Assembly: GCF_011516835.1 (NCBI RefSeq)
Contig: NZ_WOTB01000008.1
Location: 92,340-156,339, forward strand
DNA: 64,000 nt
From: Acetobacter musti
GTDB lineage: Bacteria > Pseudomonadota > Alphaproteobacteria > Acetobacterales > Acetobacteraceae
Direction of reading: 5' to 3'
Part shown: piece by piece, positions 19,047 to 28,689 of the stretch
Position numbering within the stretch: the first letter of the stretch is position 1
Layout: each line of letters starts with the position of its first letter
The notes under the pieces: generated by a model
The model's input: only the letters and a program-made list of their open reading frames with translations
Told to the model about the DNA's origin: nothing
The model's database searches: none
Made by a program: the position numbers and the translations under genes

Positions 19047-20219
19047 ATGACATATACCTCTCACGACAAACGCCCGAAGAAGTCCGTCGCGCTTTCCGGC
19101 GTGGCGGCGGGGACCACGGAACTGTGCACGGTCGGCCACAGCGGAAACGACCTGCACTATCGCGGCTATGACATCAAAGATCTTGCGGAGCACTGCGAGT
19201 ATGAGGAGGTGGCGCATCTTCTCATCCACGGCCATCTGCCCGACGCGGCGGAGCTTGCGGCGTACAAGGCCCATCTCCGTTCCCTGCGCGGTCTGCCGGA
19301 AGGTGTGAAGCGTGTGCTGGAGGATATTCCCGCCGCCGCGCATCCCATGGATGTAATGCGCACCGCCATGTCCGCCTTTGGCTGCATTCTGCCCGAACGC
19401 CGTGACATGACCCCGGTGGGTGCGCGGGAAATCGCTGATCGCAGCATCGCTTCTCTCGGATCGATCCTGCTGTACTGGTATCATTTCGCGACCAACGGCA
19501 AACGCATCAACGTGGAAACCGATGATGACAGCATCGGCGGGCATTTTCTCCACCTGCTGCATGGAGAGGCCCCGCCGGATGAATGGGTCCGGGCGATGCA
19601 TGTCTCCCTGATCCTTTACGCGGAACATGAGTTCAACGCATCCACCTTCGCCTGTCGTGTTGTCGCCGGAACCGGGTCGGACATGTATTCCGCTCTCTGC
19701 GCCGGCATCGGCGCTCTGCGCGGGCCGAAGCATGGCGGCGCGAATGAGGTGGCGCTGGAAATTCAGCAGCGTTACCTCACCCCGGATGCGGCGGAGGCGG
19801 ATATCCGTCGCCGCATCGAAAACCGCGAGGTCATCATCGGGTTTGGGCATCCGGTCTACACCATTGCTGATCCGCGCAACGAGATCATCAAACGCACCGC
19901 ACATGCGCTGTCGCGCCGTGCCGGTTCGATGCGGCTTTATAACGTCGCCGCTCGCCTTGAAACCGTCATGGCCGACACCAAGAAGATGTTTCCCAATCTC
20001 GACTGGTTCAGCGCCGTTTCTTACAACATGATGCGGATTCCGACAGCGATGTTCACGCCGGTTTTCGTCATCGCCCGCAGCGCCGGCTGGTGCGCGCATG
20101 TCATCGAACAGCGCGAAAACGGAAAAATCATTCGTCCGTCAGCCGAATATACTGGCCCCGAAGACCGGGCCTTTGTTCCCATGCATCAGCGCGGCAGCGC
20201 TCTGGAGGAAGCAGCATGA
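19047..20219 (+). CDS. prpC: 2-methylcitrate synthase
   Basis: A 390-residue citrate-synthase-family enzyme that would condense propionyl-CoA with oxaloacetate. Characteristic segments are the early GTTELCTVG and LHYRGYDI, the active-site region [24 protein letters not shown], and GFGHPVYT with the catalytic-region His. PrpC-like proteins are shorter than type I citrate synthases (about 430), as here. The gene order (after prpD, overlapping prpB by ATGA) makes methylcitrate synthase rather than the Krebs-cycle enzyme the clear choice. A GAGG ribosome site precedes ATG 19047. Confidence 0.95.
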   Translation: MTYTSHDKRPKKSVALSGVAAGTTELCTVGHSGNDLHYRGYDIKDLAEHCEYEEVAHLLIHGHLPDAAELAAYKAHLRSLRGLPEGVKRVLEDIPAAAHPMDVMRTAMSAFGCILPERRDMTPVGAREIADRSIASLGSILLYWYHFATNGKRINVETDDDSIGGHFLHLLHGEAPPDEWVRAMHVSLILYAEHEFNASTFACRVVAGTGSDMYSALCAGIGALRGPKHGGANEVALEIQQRYLTPDAAEADIRRRIENREVIIGFGHPVYTIADPRNEIIKRTAHALSRRAGSMRLYNVAARLETVMADTKKMFPNLDWFSAVSYNMMRIPTAMFTPVFVIARSAGWCAHVIEQRENGKIIRPSAEYTGPEDRAFVPMHQRGSALEEAA

Positions 20220-21130
20220 CCTATCTCGTCGGGGCTGACTGCCCGAATCTTCCCGCTGGTCAGCGGTTCAGGGCGCTTCTTGAACGGCCGGGCATTCTCC
20301 GGCTGCCCGGCGCCCATAATGGTCAGGCCGGTCTGCAGGCGAAAGATGCCGGGTTCGAGGCGCTTTATCTGTCGGGTGCGGCCATGACGGCCAGCATGGG
20401 CCTGCCGGATCTCGGGATCATCACCATTGATCAGGTGGCGTTCTTCATCCGGCAGATCGTGCATGCGACGGGTCTGCCTCTGCTCGTGGATGGCGATACG
20501 GGATATGGAGAAATCCTGAATGTCATGAACATGGTTCGCGTTTTCGAGGATGCAGGCGCCGGCGCGGTTCATCTCGAAGACCAGCTTCTGCCCAAGAAAT
20601 GCGGCCATCTGAACGACAAGAAGCTTGCTTCGGCTCATGACATGGCGATGAAGGTCGATGCCGCGCGGCGCGCTTCCCGCGATATCGTCATCATCGCCCG
20701 GACCGACGCCGCGGCGAGCGAAGGGATCGACGGTGCTGTCGCCCGCGCGAAAGCCTATGTTGCGGCCGGGGCGGATGCGATTTTTCCCGAGGCTCTGACC
20801 ACGGCGGACATGTTCCGCGAATTTGCCCGCCGCATGCCTGGCGTGAAACTGCTCGCCAACATGACCGAATTCGGACGCACGCCGTTCTTCACTGCCAGTG
20901 AGTTCGAGTCCATGGGCTACAGCATGGTGATCTGGCCTGTCAGTTCCCTGCGTGTTGCCAACAAGGCTCAGGCTGAGCTTTATGCCACGCTGAAACGCTA
21001 TGACAGCACGGAAGGCATGGTGGACCGCATGCAGACGCGGGAGGAGCTTTACCGCACGCTTCGCTACCATGAATACGAGGCGCTGGATCGCGGCATTGTC
21101 GAAACCGTCCTGCCCACGATCGACAGATAA
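20216..21130 (+). CDS. prpB: 2-methylisocitrate lyase
   Basis: A 304-residue isocitrate-lyase-superfamily enzyme that cleaves 2-methylisocitrate into pyruvate and succinate. Visible marks are DGDTGYGE (metal site), [11 protein letters not shown] with the catalytic Cys, and IARTDA. The KKCGH form is that of PrpB, not of isocitrate lyase. ATG 20216 overlaps the prpC stop by four bases, implying coupled translation. This completes the methylcitrate cycle in the order D-C-B. Confidence 0.96.
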   Translation: MTYLVGADCPNLPAGQRFRALLERPGILRLPGAHNGQAGLQAKDAGFEALYLSGAAMTASMGLPDLGIITIDQVAFFIRQIVHATGLPLLVDGDTGYGEILNVMNMVRVFEDAGAGAVHLEDQLLPKKCGHLNDKKLASAHDMAMKVDAARRASRDIVIIARTDAAASEGIDGAVARAKAYVAAGADAIFPEALTTADMFREFARRMPGVKLLANMTEFGRTPFFTASEFESMGYSMVIWPVSSLRVANKAQAELYATLKRYDSTEGMVDRMQTREELYRTLRYHEYEALDRGIVETVLPTIDR

Positions 21131-21192
21131 AAACAGCGTCTTTCCGGAAAACACATAAGAACAGCAAAGTCCGGAAAAACCCGTACAGATCA

Positions 21193-21217
21193 CCGCGCGG
21201 CCTCACAGGCCGCGCGG
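21193..21217 (+). terminator. perfect 10-bp hairpin just before acs copy 1
   Basis: CCGCGCGGCC, a 5-base loop TCACA, then GGCCGCGCGG. It is followed by ACCGTTTTC and, 8 bases on, by the acs ribosome site CAGGAG. With only four T, it may be a weak terminator or attenuator of prpB read-through, or a stabiliser of mRNA ends. Confidence 0.6.
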
Positions 21218-21240
21218 ACCGTTTTCAGGAGAACAGACCA

Positions 21241-23199
21241 GTGTCCGACACGATGGAGCGCACCACACTCTGGGACATCACAGGCGTTGACCCGGATAAG
21301 GCCCGTGCGGTTGCCGCCATGCGAAGACAGGTCGCCACAGATCCGGATCGTTTCTGGCTGGATCAGGCGAAACGCATCGCATGGGACACGTTTCCCACTG
21401 TCGCCTGCAACACCAGTTTCGATGGCGATGTCTCCATCCGCTGGTATGAGGACGGGACTCTGAATGCCTCCGTCAGCTGTCTCGACCGGCATCTGGCCAC
21501 GCGTGGCGATCAGACCGCGCTGATCTGGCAGGGGGATGACGCCGCCATCTCCCGGAAACTGACATTTCGTGAACTGCACTCGGAAGTCTGCCGCTTCGCC
21601 AATGTTCTGTGCGGTCTCGGCGTCAGACGTGGTGACCGTGTGGCTATTCATCTGCCCATGGTCACGGAAGGGTTCGTCGCCATGCTGGCCTGCGCCCGCA
21701 TTGGTGCGGTTCATGTCGTACTGTTCGGCGGGTTCTCGCCTGAGGGGATCGGAGAACGTCTGATCGACAGCGGCGCGGTGGCCGTTGTCACCTGCGACAC
21801 CGCGCGGCGCGGCGCAAAACGCGTGCCGCACAAGGAGACGATTGACGCCGCTCTGAGCCATGCGGGTACGATCGGAGCGGTCCGGAATGTCATCGTCGTG
21901 CGGGTCACCGGCGATGATGTGCCGATGAAGGAGGGCCGCGATCACGATTACACGGCGCTTGTCGCACAGGCTTCTCCTGAGTGCGTTCCGGAAATCATGC
22001 GGGCCGAAGATCCGCTTTTCCTGCTTTATACATCCGGCAGCACAGGAAAACCGAAAGCTATCGTCCATACCACCGGTGGCTACATGGTCTGGGCCACCTA
22101 CACCGTTGACGTCACCTTCCCTTCCGAACCGGACACCACGCACTGGTGCACGGCTGACGTCGCGTGGATCACCGGACATACCTTCGTCGTTTACGGTCCG
22201 CTTTCGAACGGCACCACAACCCTTATTTACGAAGGTCTGCCCGGCTGGCCTCAGGCCGGCCGCTGGTGGGATATCATCGACCGTTACAACGTCTCGAGTT
22301 TTTTCACCGCGCCGACCGCCATCCGTTCCCTGATGCGGGATGGCGACGATCTGCCGCGTCGTTACTCCCTCGCCTCCCTGCGCCGTCTGGCGTCGGCGGG
22401 CGAACCGATCAGCGCCGACGCCTGGCTATGGTTTTATGAGGAAATCGGTCAGAAACGCTGCCCGGTCATCGATATGTGGTGGCAGACCGAAACCGCAGGC
22501 CCCATGCTGAGCGCCATTGCCGGGGCGCAGCCTCTGAAGCCCGGCTGGGCCACGACACCAATCCCCGGTCTTTTCGCCTCGATCACGAATGAAAAAGGCG
22601 AGGTTGTGACCCCGGAAGGTGAGGCGGAAGGCTGTCTGTGCTTCGACAGCTCCTGGCCGGGACAGGCGCGGACAATCTGGGGCGATCACAAAAGATTTCG
22701 CGAAACCTATTTCACCTTCAGCCCCGGCCGTTATTTCTCCGGTGACGGCGCGCGCCGCGATGAATACGGCAATCTGATGATTACCGGCCGCATGGACGAT
22801 GTGATCAATGTCTCCGGGCATCGCATCGGCACGGCCGAGATCGAGGATGCGGTCGCGACCGATCATTCCATCGCGGAAGCGGCGGCTGTCGGGATCAGTC
22901 ACGATCTGAAGGGTCAGGGCATTGTCGTTTTCGTCGTGGCCCGTTCGGAGAAAGTTGCGCCGCCTGTCGGGGATCTTGCCCGGATCATCAGCGAACGCGT
23001 GGGACGCTATGCGGCGCCGGAGCGTGTTTATCTGGTGAACGAACTGCCCAAGACCCGTTCGGGGAAAATCGTTCGTCGCCTGCTGCGAAAAATCGCGTCC
23101 GGCGAAACAGACAGTCTGGGCGATCTGTCTTCTCTCGCTGATTCATCCGTTGTTCCCGCTCTGATCGCTCAGGTTACGGCACAGAGCGGCGCGGGCTGA
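21241..23199 (+). CDS. acetyl/propionyl-CoA synthetase, copy 1
   Basis: A 652-residue AMP-forming acyl-CoA synthetase. Seen: the P-loop LYTSGSTGKPK, adenylate-binding GEP (387-389), WWQTET (413-418), GRMDDVINVSGHR, and the C-terminal SGK with Lys609, the residue controlled by acetylation in Acs. The acyl pocket reads Ile310, Thr311, Ala386, Trp414, versus Val310, Thr311, Val386, Trp414 in Salmonella Acs (recalled). Ala386 should widen the pocket for propionate, and the gene follows prpDCB. GTG 21241 has ribosome site CAGGAG. It could stand in for PrpE, though the overall sequence is Acs-like. Confidence 0.9.
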   Translation: MSDTMERTTLWDITGVDPDKARAVAAMRRQVATDPDRFWLDQAKRIAWDTFPTVACNTSFDGDVSIRWYEDGTLNASVSCLDRHLATRGDQTALIWQGDDAAISRKLTFRELHSEVCRFANVLCGLGVRRGDRVAIHLPMVTEGFVAMLACARIGAVHVVLFGGFSPEGIGERLIDSGAVAVVTCDTARRGAKRVPHKETIDAALSHAGTIGAVRNVIVVRVTGDDVPMKEGRDHDYTALVAQASPECVPEIMRAEDPLFLLYTSGSTGKPKAIVHTTGGYMVWATYTVDVTFPSEPDTTHWCTADVAWITGHTFVVYGPLSNGTTTLIYEGLPGWPQAGRWWDIIDRYNVSSFFTAPTAIRSLMRDGDDLPRRYSLASLRRLASAGEPISADAWLWFYEEIGQKRCPVIDMWWQTETAGPMLSAIAGAQPLKPGWATTPIPGLFASITNEKGEVVTPEGEAEGCLCFDSSWPGQARTIWGDHKRFRETYFTFSPGRYFSGDGARRDEYGNLMITGRMDDVINVSGHRIGTAEIEDAVATDHSIAEAAAVGISHDLKGQGIVVFVVARSEKVAPPVGDLARIISERVGRYAAPERVYLVNELPKTRSGKIVRRLLRKIASGETDSLGDLSSLADSSVVPALIAQVTAQSGAG

Positions 23200-23234
23200 G
23201 TTTGCCGGCCGGTGCGGCGGACCTGCCCCGTAGC

Positions 23235-23272
23235 GGAAAAGCTCGTCGTGGCTTTGCGCGACGAGCCTTTCC
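23235..23272 (+). terminator. hairpin between the two synthetase genes
   Basis: GGAAAAGCTCGTCG and CGACGAGCCTTTCC form an imperfect stem around a 10-base loop, 35 bp after the first synthetase stop. There is no T-run after it, so it may be an attenuator or mRNA-stability element rather than a full terminator. Confidence 0.4.
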
Positions 23273-23469
23273 GGTTAATGCGATCAGAACCTTTGCGGGG
23301 TTCGCGGCGAAGTCCGGACACCGCTCCGTAAGACAATTCTTCCCTCGTCCCGCAAACAATGCTCTAACTGACGCACACGGAATGTGTCGCCGGACATCCC
23401 ATCGGCGCCGCGTCCCGCGATAAGAAAAACAGAGGCGAACCCGCCCTGATGCGTCAGGAGAAGAAACAG

Positions 23470-25422
23470 GTGACCGACATTTCGGACCGCCCGGTAATCC
23501 GCAACCTCGCTGACGTCGATCCGGTCAGAGCACAGCAGGTTGCCGCCCTGCGCGCCCATGCCCTGTCCGATCCAGAAGCGTTCTGGCTTGAACAGGCGCA
23601 GCGGATCGACTGGGCGACCTTCCCGACCGCCGCCTCGGCCGCATCCTTCGACGGCGACGTCTCGATCCGCTGGTATGAGGACGGAACCCTCAACGCCTCC
23701 GTCAGCTGTCTCGACCGGCATCTGGAGACACGCGGCGACCAGCCTGCCCTGATATGGCAGGCCGACGATGCGGCTGTCTCCCGTACCCTGACATTCCGTG
23801 AGTTGCACGCCGAAGTCTGCCGCCTTGCCAACGCCCTGCGCGGCCTCGGTGTAAAACGCGGTGACCGTGTCGCGATCCATCTGCCGATGGTCGTCGAAGG
23901 CGTTGCCGCCATGCTTGCCTGCGCCCGCATCGGTGCGATTCATGTTGTGCTGTTCGGTGGTTTTTCGCCCGAGGGCATCGGCGAGCGCCTGATCGACAGC
24001 GGCGCCGTCGCGGTCATTACCTGCGATTTCAGCCGTCGCGGCGCCAAACGCATCCCGCACAAAACAACCGTCGACGCCGCTCTCGCCCACGCCGGAACCA
24101 TCGGCGCGGTGAAGAACGTCATTGTCGTGCAGGTCACCGGCGACGCTGTTCCCATGACGGAAGGCCGCGACCACGACTACACCACTCTCGTCTCGCCGCA
24201 GGAAACGGAATGCGCGCCGGAAATCATGCGGGCGGAAGATGTTCTTTTCCTGCTTTACACCTCCGGCAGCACCGGAAAACCGAAAGCCATGGTGCATGCC
24301 ACAGGCGGCTACATGGTCTGGGCCGCCTGCACGACCGACTGGACGCTGTCTCCTCAGCCTGGAAAAATCCACTGGTGCACAGCCGATATCGCATGGATCA
24401 CCGGGCATACCTATGTGGTTTATGGTCCGCTGCTGAGCGGTACCACGACGCTGATTTATGAAGGGCTGCTCGGCTGGCCGCAGCCCGGTCGCTGGTGGGA
24501 CATCGTGGACCGCTATCAGGTTTCCTGCCTTTACACCGCGCCGACCGCCATCCGCGCCCTGATGCGCGACGGCGACGACGTTCCCCGCGAATACTCCCTC
24601 GCCTCGCTGGAACGGCTGGCCTGCGCCGGGGAGCCGATCAGCCCGGACGCCTGGGAATGGTTCTACACCGTGATCGGCCAGCAGCGCTGTCCGGTCGCCG
24701 ATATGTGGTGGCAGACGGAAACCGGCGGCGGCATGCTCTGCGTCATTCCCGGCGCGCAGCCCATGAAACCCGGCTGGGCCACGACCCCGCTGCCCGGCCT
24801 GTCCGCAGTCCTCACGAACGAAAAAGGCGAGATCATCGAAGGCGCCACCGAAGGTGCTCTCTGTTTCACGCAGTCCTGGCCCGGTCAGGCAAGGACGATC
24901 TGGGGCGACCATAAACGCTTCCGTGAAACCTATTTCACCTTCAGCCCCGGTAAATACTTCGCCGGGGACGGCGCCCGGCGGGATGAGAACGGTTATTACA
25001 TGATCACCGGCCGCATGGATGACGTGATCAATGTGTCCGGTCACCGTATCGGCACGGCTGAGATCGAAGACGCGCTGGCGACCTGTCACTCTGTCTCGGA
25101 GGCTGCCGCTGTCGGGATAAATCATGACCTGAAAGGCCAGGGTATCGTCGTCTTCGTCGTGGCGCGATCCGCGAAAGTCGCCCCGCCGGTCGACGAACTG
25201 TCCCGCGTCATCTGCGAACGCGTCGGACGCTATGCGGCGCCGGAACGCATCTATCTCGTAAAGGACATGCCCAAAACCCGGTCCGGAAAGATCGTCCGTC
25301 GCCTGCTGCGAAAAATCGCATCCGGCGAAACGGAAAATCTCGGTGATCTCTCCGCGCTGGCGGACCCCGCCGTCATACCGGCGCTGATTGCGGCCGTCGG
25401 AGAGCAGACTATCACCGGGTAA
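23470..25422 (+). CDS. acetyl/propionyl-CoA synthetase, copy 2
   Basis: A 650-residue close paralogue of the gene before it, with the same P-loop, GEP, WWQTET and SGK (Lys607) motifs. GTG 23470 is preferred over ATG 23449 because the ribosome site CAGGAG lies between them and the first copy has the same arrangement. With this start the pocket residues are again Ile310, Thr311, Ala386 and Trp414. The second-shell loop after Trp414 differs (TETGGGM here, TETAGPM in copy 1), as does the region near 600. The tandem pair probably arose by duplication, and the two may differ in substrate or regulation. Confidence 0.9.
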   Translation: MTDISDRPVIRNLADVDPVRAQQVAALRAHALSDPEAFWLEQAQRIDWATFPTAASAASFDGDVSIRWYEDGTLNASVSCLDRHLETRGDQPALIWQADDAAVSRTLTFRELHAEVCRLANALRGLGVKRGDRVAIHLPMVVEGVAAMLACARIGAIHVVLFGGFSPEGIGERLIDSGAVAVITCDFSRRGAKRIPHKTTVDAALAHAGTIGAVKNVIVVQVTGDAVPMTEGRDHDYTTLVSPQETECAPEIMRAEDVLFLLYTSGSTGKPKAMVHATGGYMVWAACTTDWTLSPQPGKIHWCTADIAWITGHTYVVYGPLLSGTTTLIYEGLLGWPQPGRWWDIVDRYQVSCLYTAPTAIRALMRDGDDVPREYSLASLERLACAGEPISPDAWEWFYTVIGQQRCPVADMWWQTETGGGMLCVIPGAQPMKPGWATTPLPGLSAVLTNEKGEIIEGATEGALCFTQSWPGQARTIWGDHKRFRETYFTFSPGKYFAGDGARRDENGYYMITGRMDDVINVSGHRIGTAEIEDALATCHSVSEAAAVGINHDLKGQGIVVFVVARSAKVAPPVDELSRVICERVGRYAAPERIYLVKDMPKTRSGKIVRRLLRKIASGETENLGDLSALADPAVIPALIAAVGEQTITG

Positions 25423-25534
25423 TGAAACGGAACCCACCCGTCACAGGATGTTGCCATTCGTTACGTGTGCCTTAACACCTTCTCAACGCCTGACGGAAGA
25501 GAATGGAACTGTTCCAGTAACAGGAGTTCAGTTC

Positions 25535-25798
25535 GTGTCCTCTTCCATCTCCGGCGTTTCCGGTACGTCCCTCACCAGCCTGTACGACACGTCATCGGCC
25601 AGTTCGTCCTCGTCGGCCGGCAGTTCCTCCTCCACATCATCTTCTTCGTCCGACACGACGACGGAAACCGTGAACAGCGACGGCACCATCACTATCACCG
25701 TGACAGACGCCTCGGGCAACGTCGTTTCGAAAACCACCGAAGGCTCGGCAAGCCAGTCGGCCAGTTCCGATGACGGCTCGCTCGACACATATGCCTGA
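25535..25798 (+). CDS. serine-rich small protein of unknown function (87 aa)
   Basis: GTG 25535 follows ribosome site CAGGAG by eight bases. The protein has a Ser-rich half (about residues 18-40, mostly Ser) and a beta-like half with SDGTITITVTDASGNVV, then an acidic, Ser-rich end. There is no signal peptide or membrane segment. An upstream in-frame start at 25388 would overlap the synthetase gene and lacks a ribosome site. Similar small Ser-rich proteins are scattered in alphaproteobacteria, without known function. Confidence 0.6.
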   Translation: MSSSISGVSGTSLTSLYDTSSASSSSSAGSSSSTSSSSSDTTTETVNSDGTITITVTDASGNVVSKTTEGSASQSASSDDGSLDTYA

Positions 25799-26026
25799 TC
25801 GGGTCGCCTGACCCGGATGCCGGCACTCCGGCGCCTGACCGGGGCGACCGCCTTGCCCGGCTTCTGCGCCCCGTGCTTTTCTCCGGCACACTGACAGGCC
25901 CGGCGATATTTGTCCGACACTGTCAGCTGGCGAGGATCTCAGGCGGGCAGCGCCGCTTTTCCGGCCGGGGCCGCCCTTCATGTGTCGGAAAAGATATTCC
26001 GTTTCCAGTAATATCCCGGATCAGCC

Positions 26027-26827
26027 TCAACTGGTCTGTTCAGTCCCTTCTGAGACCGCCGAGACCAGGTTCCACGGAACGACCGCGCCATCCAGACGCC
26101 GCACATCCACCTTATAAACATCCCGCATGGCGGCATCCGTCATGACATCTTCCGGTCGTCCGCAGCCTGCAAGCCGCCCTTCCTGAAGAAGCGCCACCCG
26201 GTCGCAGAAACGTGCCGCGAGCGTCAGGTCGTGAAGAACGACTGTCACGCTCATGCCTTTTCGCGCCAGTGACCGGAAAAGCGCCATCACGGAAAGCGCA
26301 TGTGCCGGGTCCAGCGCTGCAATCGGCTCATCCGCAAGGAGATAGGGCGCTTCCACCGCCAGAGCCCGCGCCAGCAGCACGCGGGCCAGTTCGCCCCCGG
26401 ACAGCGCCGAAGCCGGTCGTTCCCGCAACGGTATCGTGCCTGTTTCCTCCATCGCCCGGATGATCGCATCCTGATCCGCCGCATCGCCCCCGAACGGCAG
26501 CCGTCCGAGAGACACCAGATCATGCACCGCCATAGGCGGCGGTTCTCCACCATTCTGCGGCATGAACGCAATCTGCGTTGCACGACGGCGGGACGACATC
26601 GCCGCAAGCGGCTCGTCATCCAGAACAACGCTGCCGGCATCGGGTTGCCGCAGGCCGGCCAGGACACGCAGCAGGCTGCTTTTGCCTGCCCCGTTCGGGC
26701 CGATCAGCCCCAGCACCTCTCCCCGGCGCGCCGTCAGCGACACATCGTGCAGAACCGTCATACCGCCGAGCGACAGGCTGATACGCCCGGCACACAGCCC
26801 TTCCGGCGCCCCGGCCGTCCCGCTCAT
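26027..26827 (-). CDS. btuD: vitamin B12 ABC transporter, ATP-binding protein
   Basis: A 266-residue ABC ATPase with Walker A GPNGAGKSS (about 42-50), signature LSGGELARVLLARAL, Walker B YLLADEP and a switch His near the end. By itself it resembles the Fec/Hmu iron-chelate group. The cobalamin riboswitch and receptor at the head of this operon make B12 the probable substrate. It overlaps the permease gene by four bases. It would power import through the inner membrane. Confidence 0.85.
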   Translation of the reverse strand: MSGTAGAPEGLCAGRISLSLGGMTVLHDVSLTARRGEVLGLIGPNGAGKSSLLRVLAGLRQPDAGSVVLDDEPLAAMSSRRRATQIAFMPQNGGEPPPMAVHDLVSLGRLPFGGDAADQDAIIRAMEETGTIPLRERPASALSGGELARVLLARALAVEAPYLLADEPIAALDPAHALSVMALFRSLARKGMSVTVVLHDLTLAARFCDRVALLQEGRLAGCGRPEDVMTDAAMRDVYKVDVRRLDGAVVPWNLVSAVSEGTEQTS

Positions 26828-27831
26828 GTTACGGTCCGTTTCAGACGGATCACCCGCCAGAAAAACAGCGGTGCCCCGGCAAGCGCCGTCAGCACTCCGA
26901 CATGGAGTTCCGAACTTGTCGGAATTACCCGCGCCAGCCCGTCAGCGAAGAGAAGCAGCATCGCCCCGCCCAGAAAGGACGGGACCAGCAGCCGCCCCGG
27001 ACGATATCCCGTCAGAGGCCGCAGCAGATGTGGCACGACCAGCCCGACAAACCCGATCGCGCCTGACACCGCCACGCAGGACCCGACGGCGAGCGCCGCG
27101 CCGACGACGATCCGCATCTGCGCCCCGAACAGGCCGCTGCTGCGAAATCCGAGACTTTCGGCAACATCCTCTCCGAGCGTCAGCGCATCCAGCGTGCGCC
27201 GCACCGAAAACATGAGCGTGCCGCCCGCGACAATCCCCGGCAGACACAGCCACACATGAGTCATCGTCCGGTCGGCGAGAGAGCCCATCAGCCAGTGCAT
27301 GATTTCAAAAGACGCATATGGACTCGGCATGAGATTGAGTGTCAGAGACGTCATCGCAGCAAAAAAACTGGTCAGCGCCGCCCCGGCCAGAAGCAGGGCC
27401 ATTGTGCCGCCCTGCCCCACCAGTCCGATAAGCGCCGCGACAGCGAAAAGCGCCCCGGCCAGCCCCCCGGCAGGCAGAGCCAGCGCGACACGGGCCGAGA
27501 GTCCGGTATAAAACGTCACCACCGCCCCGAGCGCCGCGCCGCCGGAAACGCCAAGCAGACCCGGATCGGCAAGCGGATTGCGAAGATATCCCTGCAGAAC
27601 CGCTCCCGAAAGCCCCAGCGTTCCGCCGATCAGCACCGCAAGCAGTGCGCGCGGCAGCCGGAGCTGCCCGAGAATGATCGCGCCGATACTGTGTCGTCCC
27701 GCGAGAAGATCACGAAAAGCATCTGTAATATCAAGGGATGTTTCTCCCCACAGGAGGGCGCAGACGAACAGGATGACAAGCCCGGCTGAGAGGGCGGCGA
27801 TCAGAAAACGATCCGGGTGGCGATCCGTCAT
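26824..27831 (-). CDS. btuC: vitamin B12 ABC transporter, permease (FecCD/BtuC type)
   Basis: A 335-residue FecCD-family permease with about 10 hydrophobic segments. Typical marks are RLPRALLAVLIGGTLGLSGAVLQG (beginning, about 60-80), LADPGLLGVSGGAALG and GFVGLVVPHLLR near residue 245, where the coupling helix contacts the ATPase. It overlaps both neighbouring genes by four bases (ATGA), so the F-C-D set is translated together. It forms the inner-membrane channel for the vitamin. Confidence 0.87.
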   Translation of the reverse strand: MTDRHPDRFLIAALSAGLVILFVCALLWGETSLDITDAFRDLLAGRHSIGAIILGQLRLPRALLAVLIGGTLGLSGAVLQGYLRNPLADPGLLGVSGGAALGAVVTFYTGLSARVALALPAGGLAGALFAVAALIGLVGQGGTMALLLAGAALTSFFAAMTSLTLNLMPSPYASFEIMHWLMGSLADRTMTHVWLCLPGIVAGGTLMFSVRRTLDALTLGEDVAESLGFRSSGLFGAQMRIVVGAALAVGSCVAVSGAIGFVGLVVPHLLRPLTGYRPGRLLVPSFLGGAMLLLFADGLARVIPTSSELHVGVLTALAGAPLFFWRVIRLKRTVT

Positions 27832-28688
27832 CGGCTGGCCTCCAGTGCCTGGCGGGCTTTGACCAGCGCCTCAAGCGCATCGAGCGTCCCCGGCAGGCCA
27901 CAAAGCCAGCGCGCCGCGGGAACGACGAGCCGGTGCGGACCGGAAAACGCGCTCCGCAGAGCCGGACTGTTCAGCATCGCTCCGGCCAGTGAAACACCGC
28001 TGTCGGAAGGGTCGGGGATCAGCAGGTCTGGCCGGCCGGCGATCAGAACTTCCATCGGCAGGGTCTGCGTGTATCCGTCACCATGTGTCACCGTGAAATT
28101 GACGAATCCCGCGTGACGCAGCACGTCGTCCGGCAGGGAATCCCGCCCCGTCAGCCAGCCATTCGCCGTATAGATCGCCGCGACGGGCGCGCCGGCGGCG
28201 GGTGACGTGGAAAGACGCGCCAGGCGCGCGCCGAACGCCCGGATCAGCGCCTCGCCCCGCTCCGGCGCGCCCAGCAGTTCCGCCATACGCCGGATCTGTT
28301 CAGGGATTTCGGCCAGACTGCTGACCGGCGCGAACGTCTCCACCCGCGCGCCCACCGACCGGGCGGCAAGCAGGGCGGTTTCAGTCGTGAACGTCCCGCC
28401 GAGAACGAGATCGGGTTTCTGAGCCAGCAGGACTTCGGCATCCGGACGAATCACCGGAAAATGCCGCGCCTGATCACAAAGCATCGCACTGGAACAGTCC
28501 CGCGACAGCACCGTCAGCCCCGCGATCTGCTCCGGTCGCGCCAGCAGCATCAGCAGCTGGTCCGTGCAGAGATTGAGAGAAATAACGCGGGTCGGCGCTT
28601 TTCCCTGAGCCATGTCGGCAAACGATGTCCCGAACGCGAGCAGTCCGGAAAGCGCGGCCACGACACTGTTCCGGACCGCGCGCCGCAT
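27828..28688 (-). CDS. btuF: vitamin B12 periplasmic binding protein
   Basis: A 286-residue substrate-binding protein with a signal peptide (first 28 residues), then TRVISLNLCTDQLLML, the usual first strand of the BtuF/FhuD-like helical-backbone fold, and a second lobe starting around residue 165. It has no lipobox, so should be free in the periplasm. One base separates it from the btuB stop. It is short but complete, and should deliver the vitamin to BtuCD. Confidence 0.85.
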   Translation of the reverse strand: MRRAVRNSVVAALSGLLAFGTSFADMAQGKAPTRVISLNLCTDQLLMLLARPEQIAGLTVLSRDCSSAMLCDQARHFPVIRPDAEVLLAQKPDLVLGGTFTTETALLAARSVGARVETFAPVSSLAEIPEQIRRMAELLGAPERGEALIRAFGARLARLSTSPAAGAPVAAIYTANGWLTGRDSLPDDVLRHAGFVNFTVTHGDGYTQTLPMEVLIAGRPDLLIPDPSDSGVSLAGAMLNSPALRSAFSGPHRLVVPAARWLCGLPGTLDALEALVKARQALEASR

Positions 28689-28689
28689 T

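Noticed and set aside
19047..20219. Krebs-cycle citrate synthase
   Set aside because: Length, sequence type and position between prpD and prpB fit methylcitrate synthase.
23284..25437. A 717-codon open frame on the minus strand
   Set aside because: It is the mirror of the second acyl-CoA synthetase; a similar mirror exists behind the first copy.
26027..28688. Iron or haem ABC transporter
   Set aside because: Family similarity would allow it, but the cobalamin riboswitch and the receptor in the same operon favour vitamin B12.
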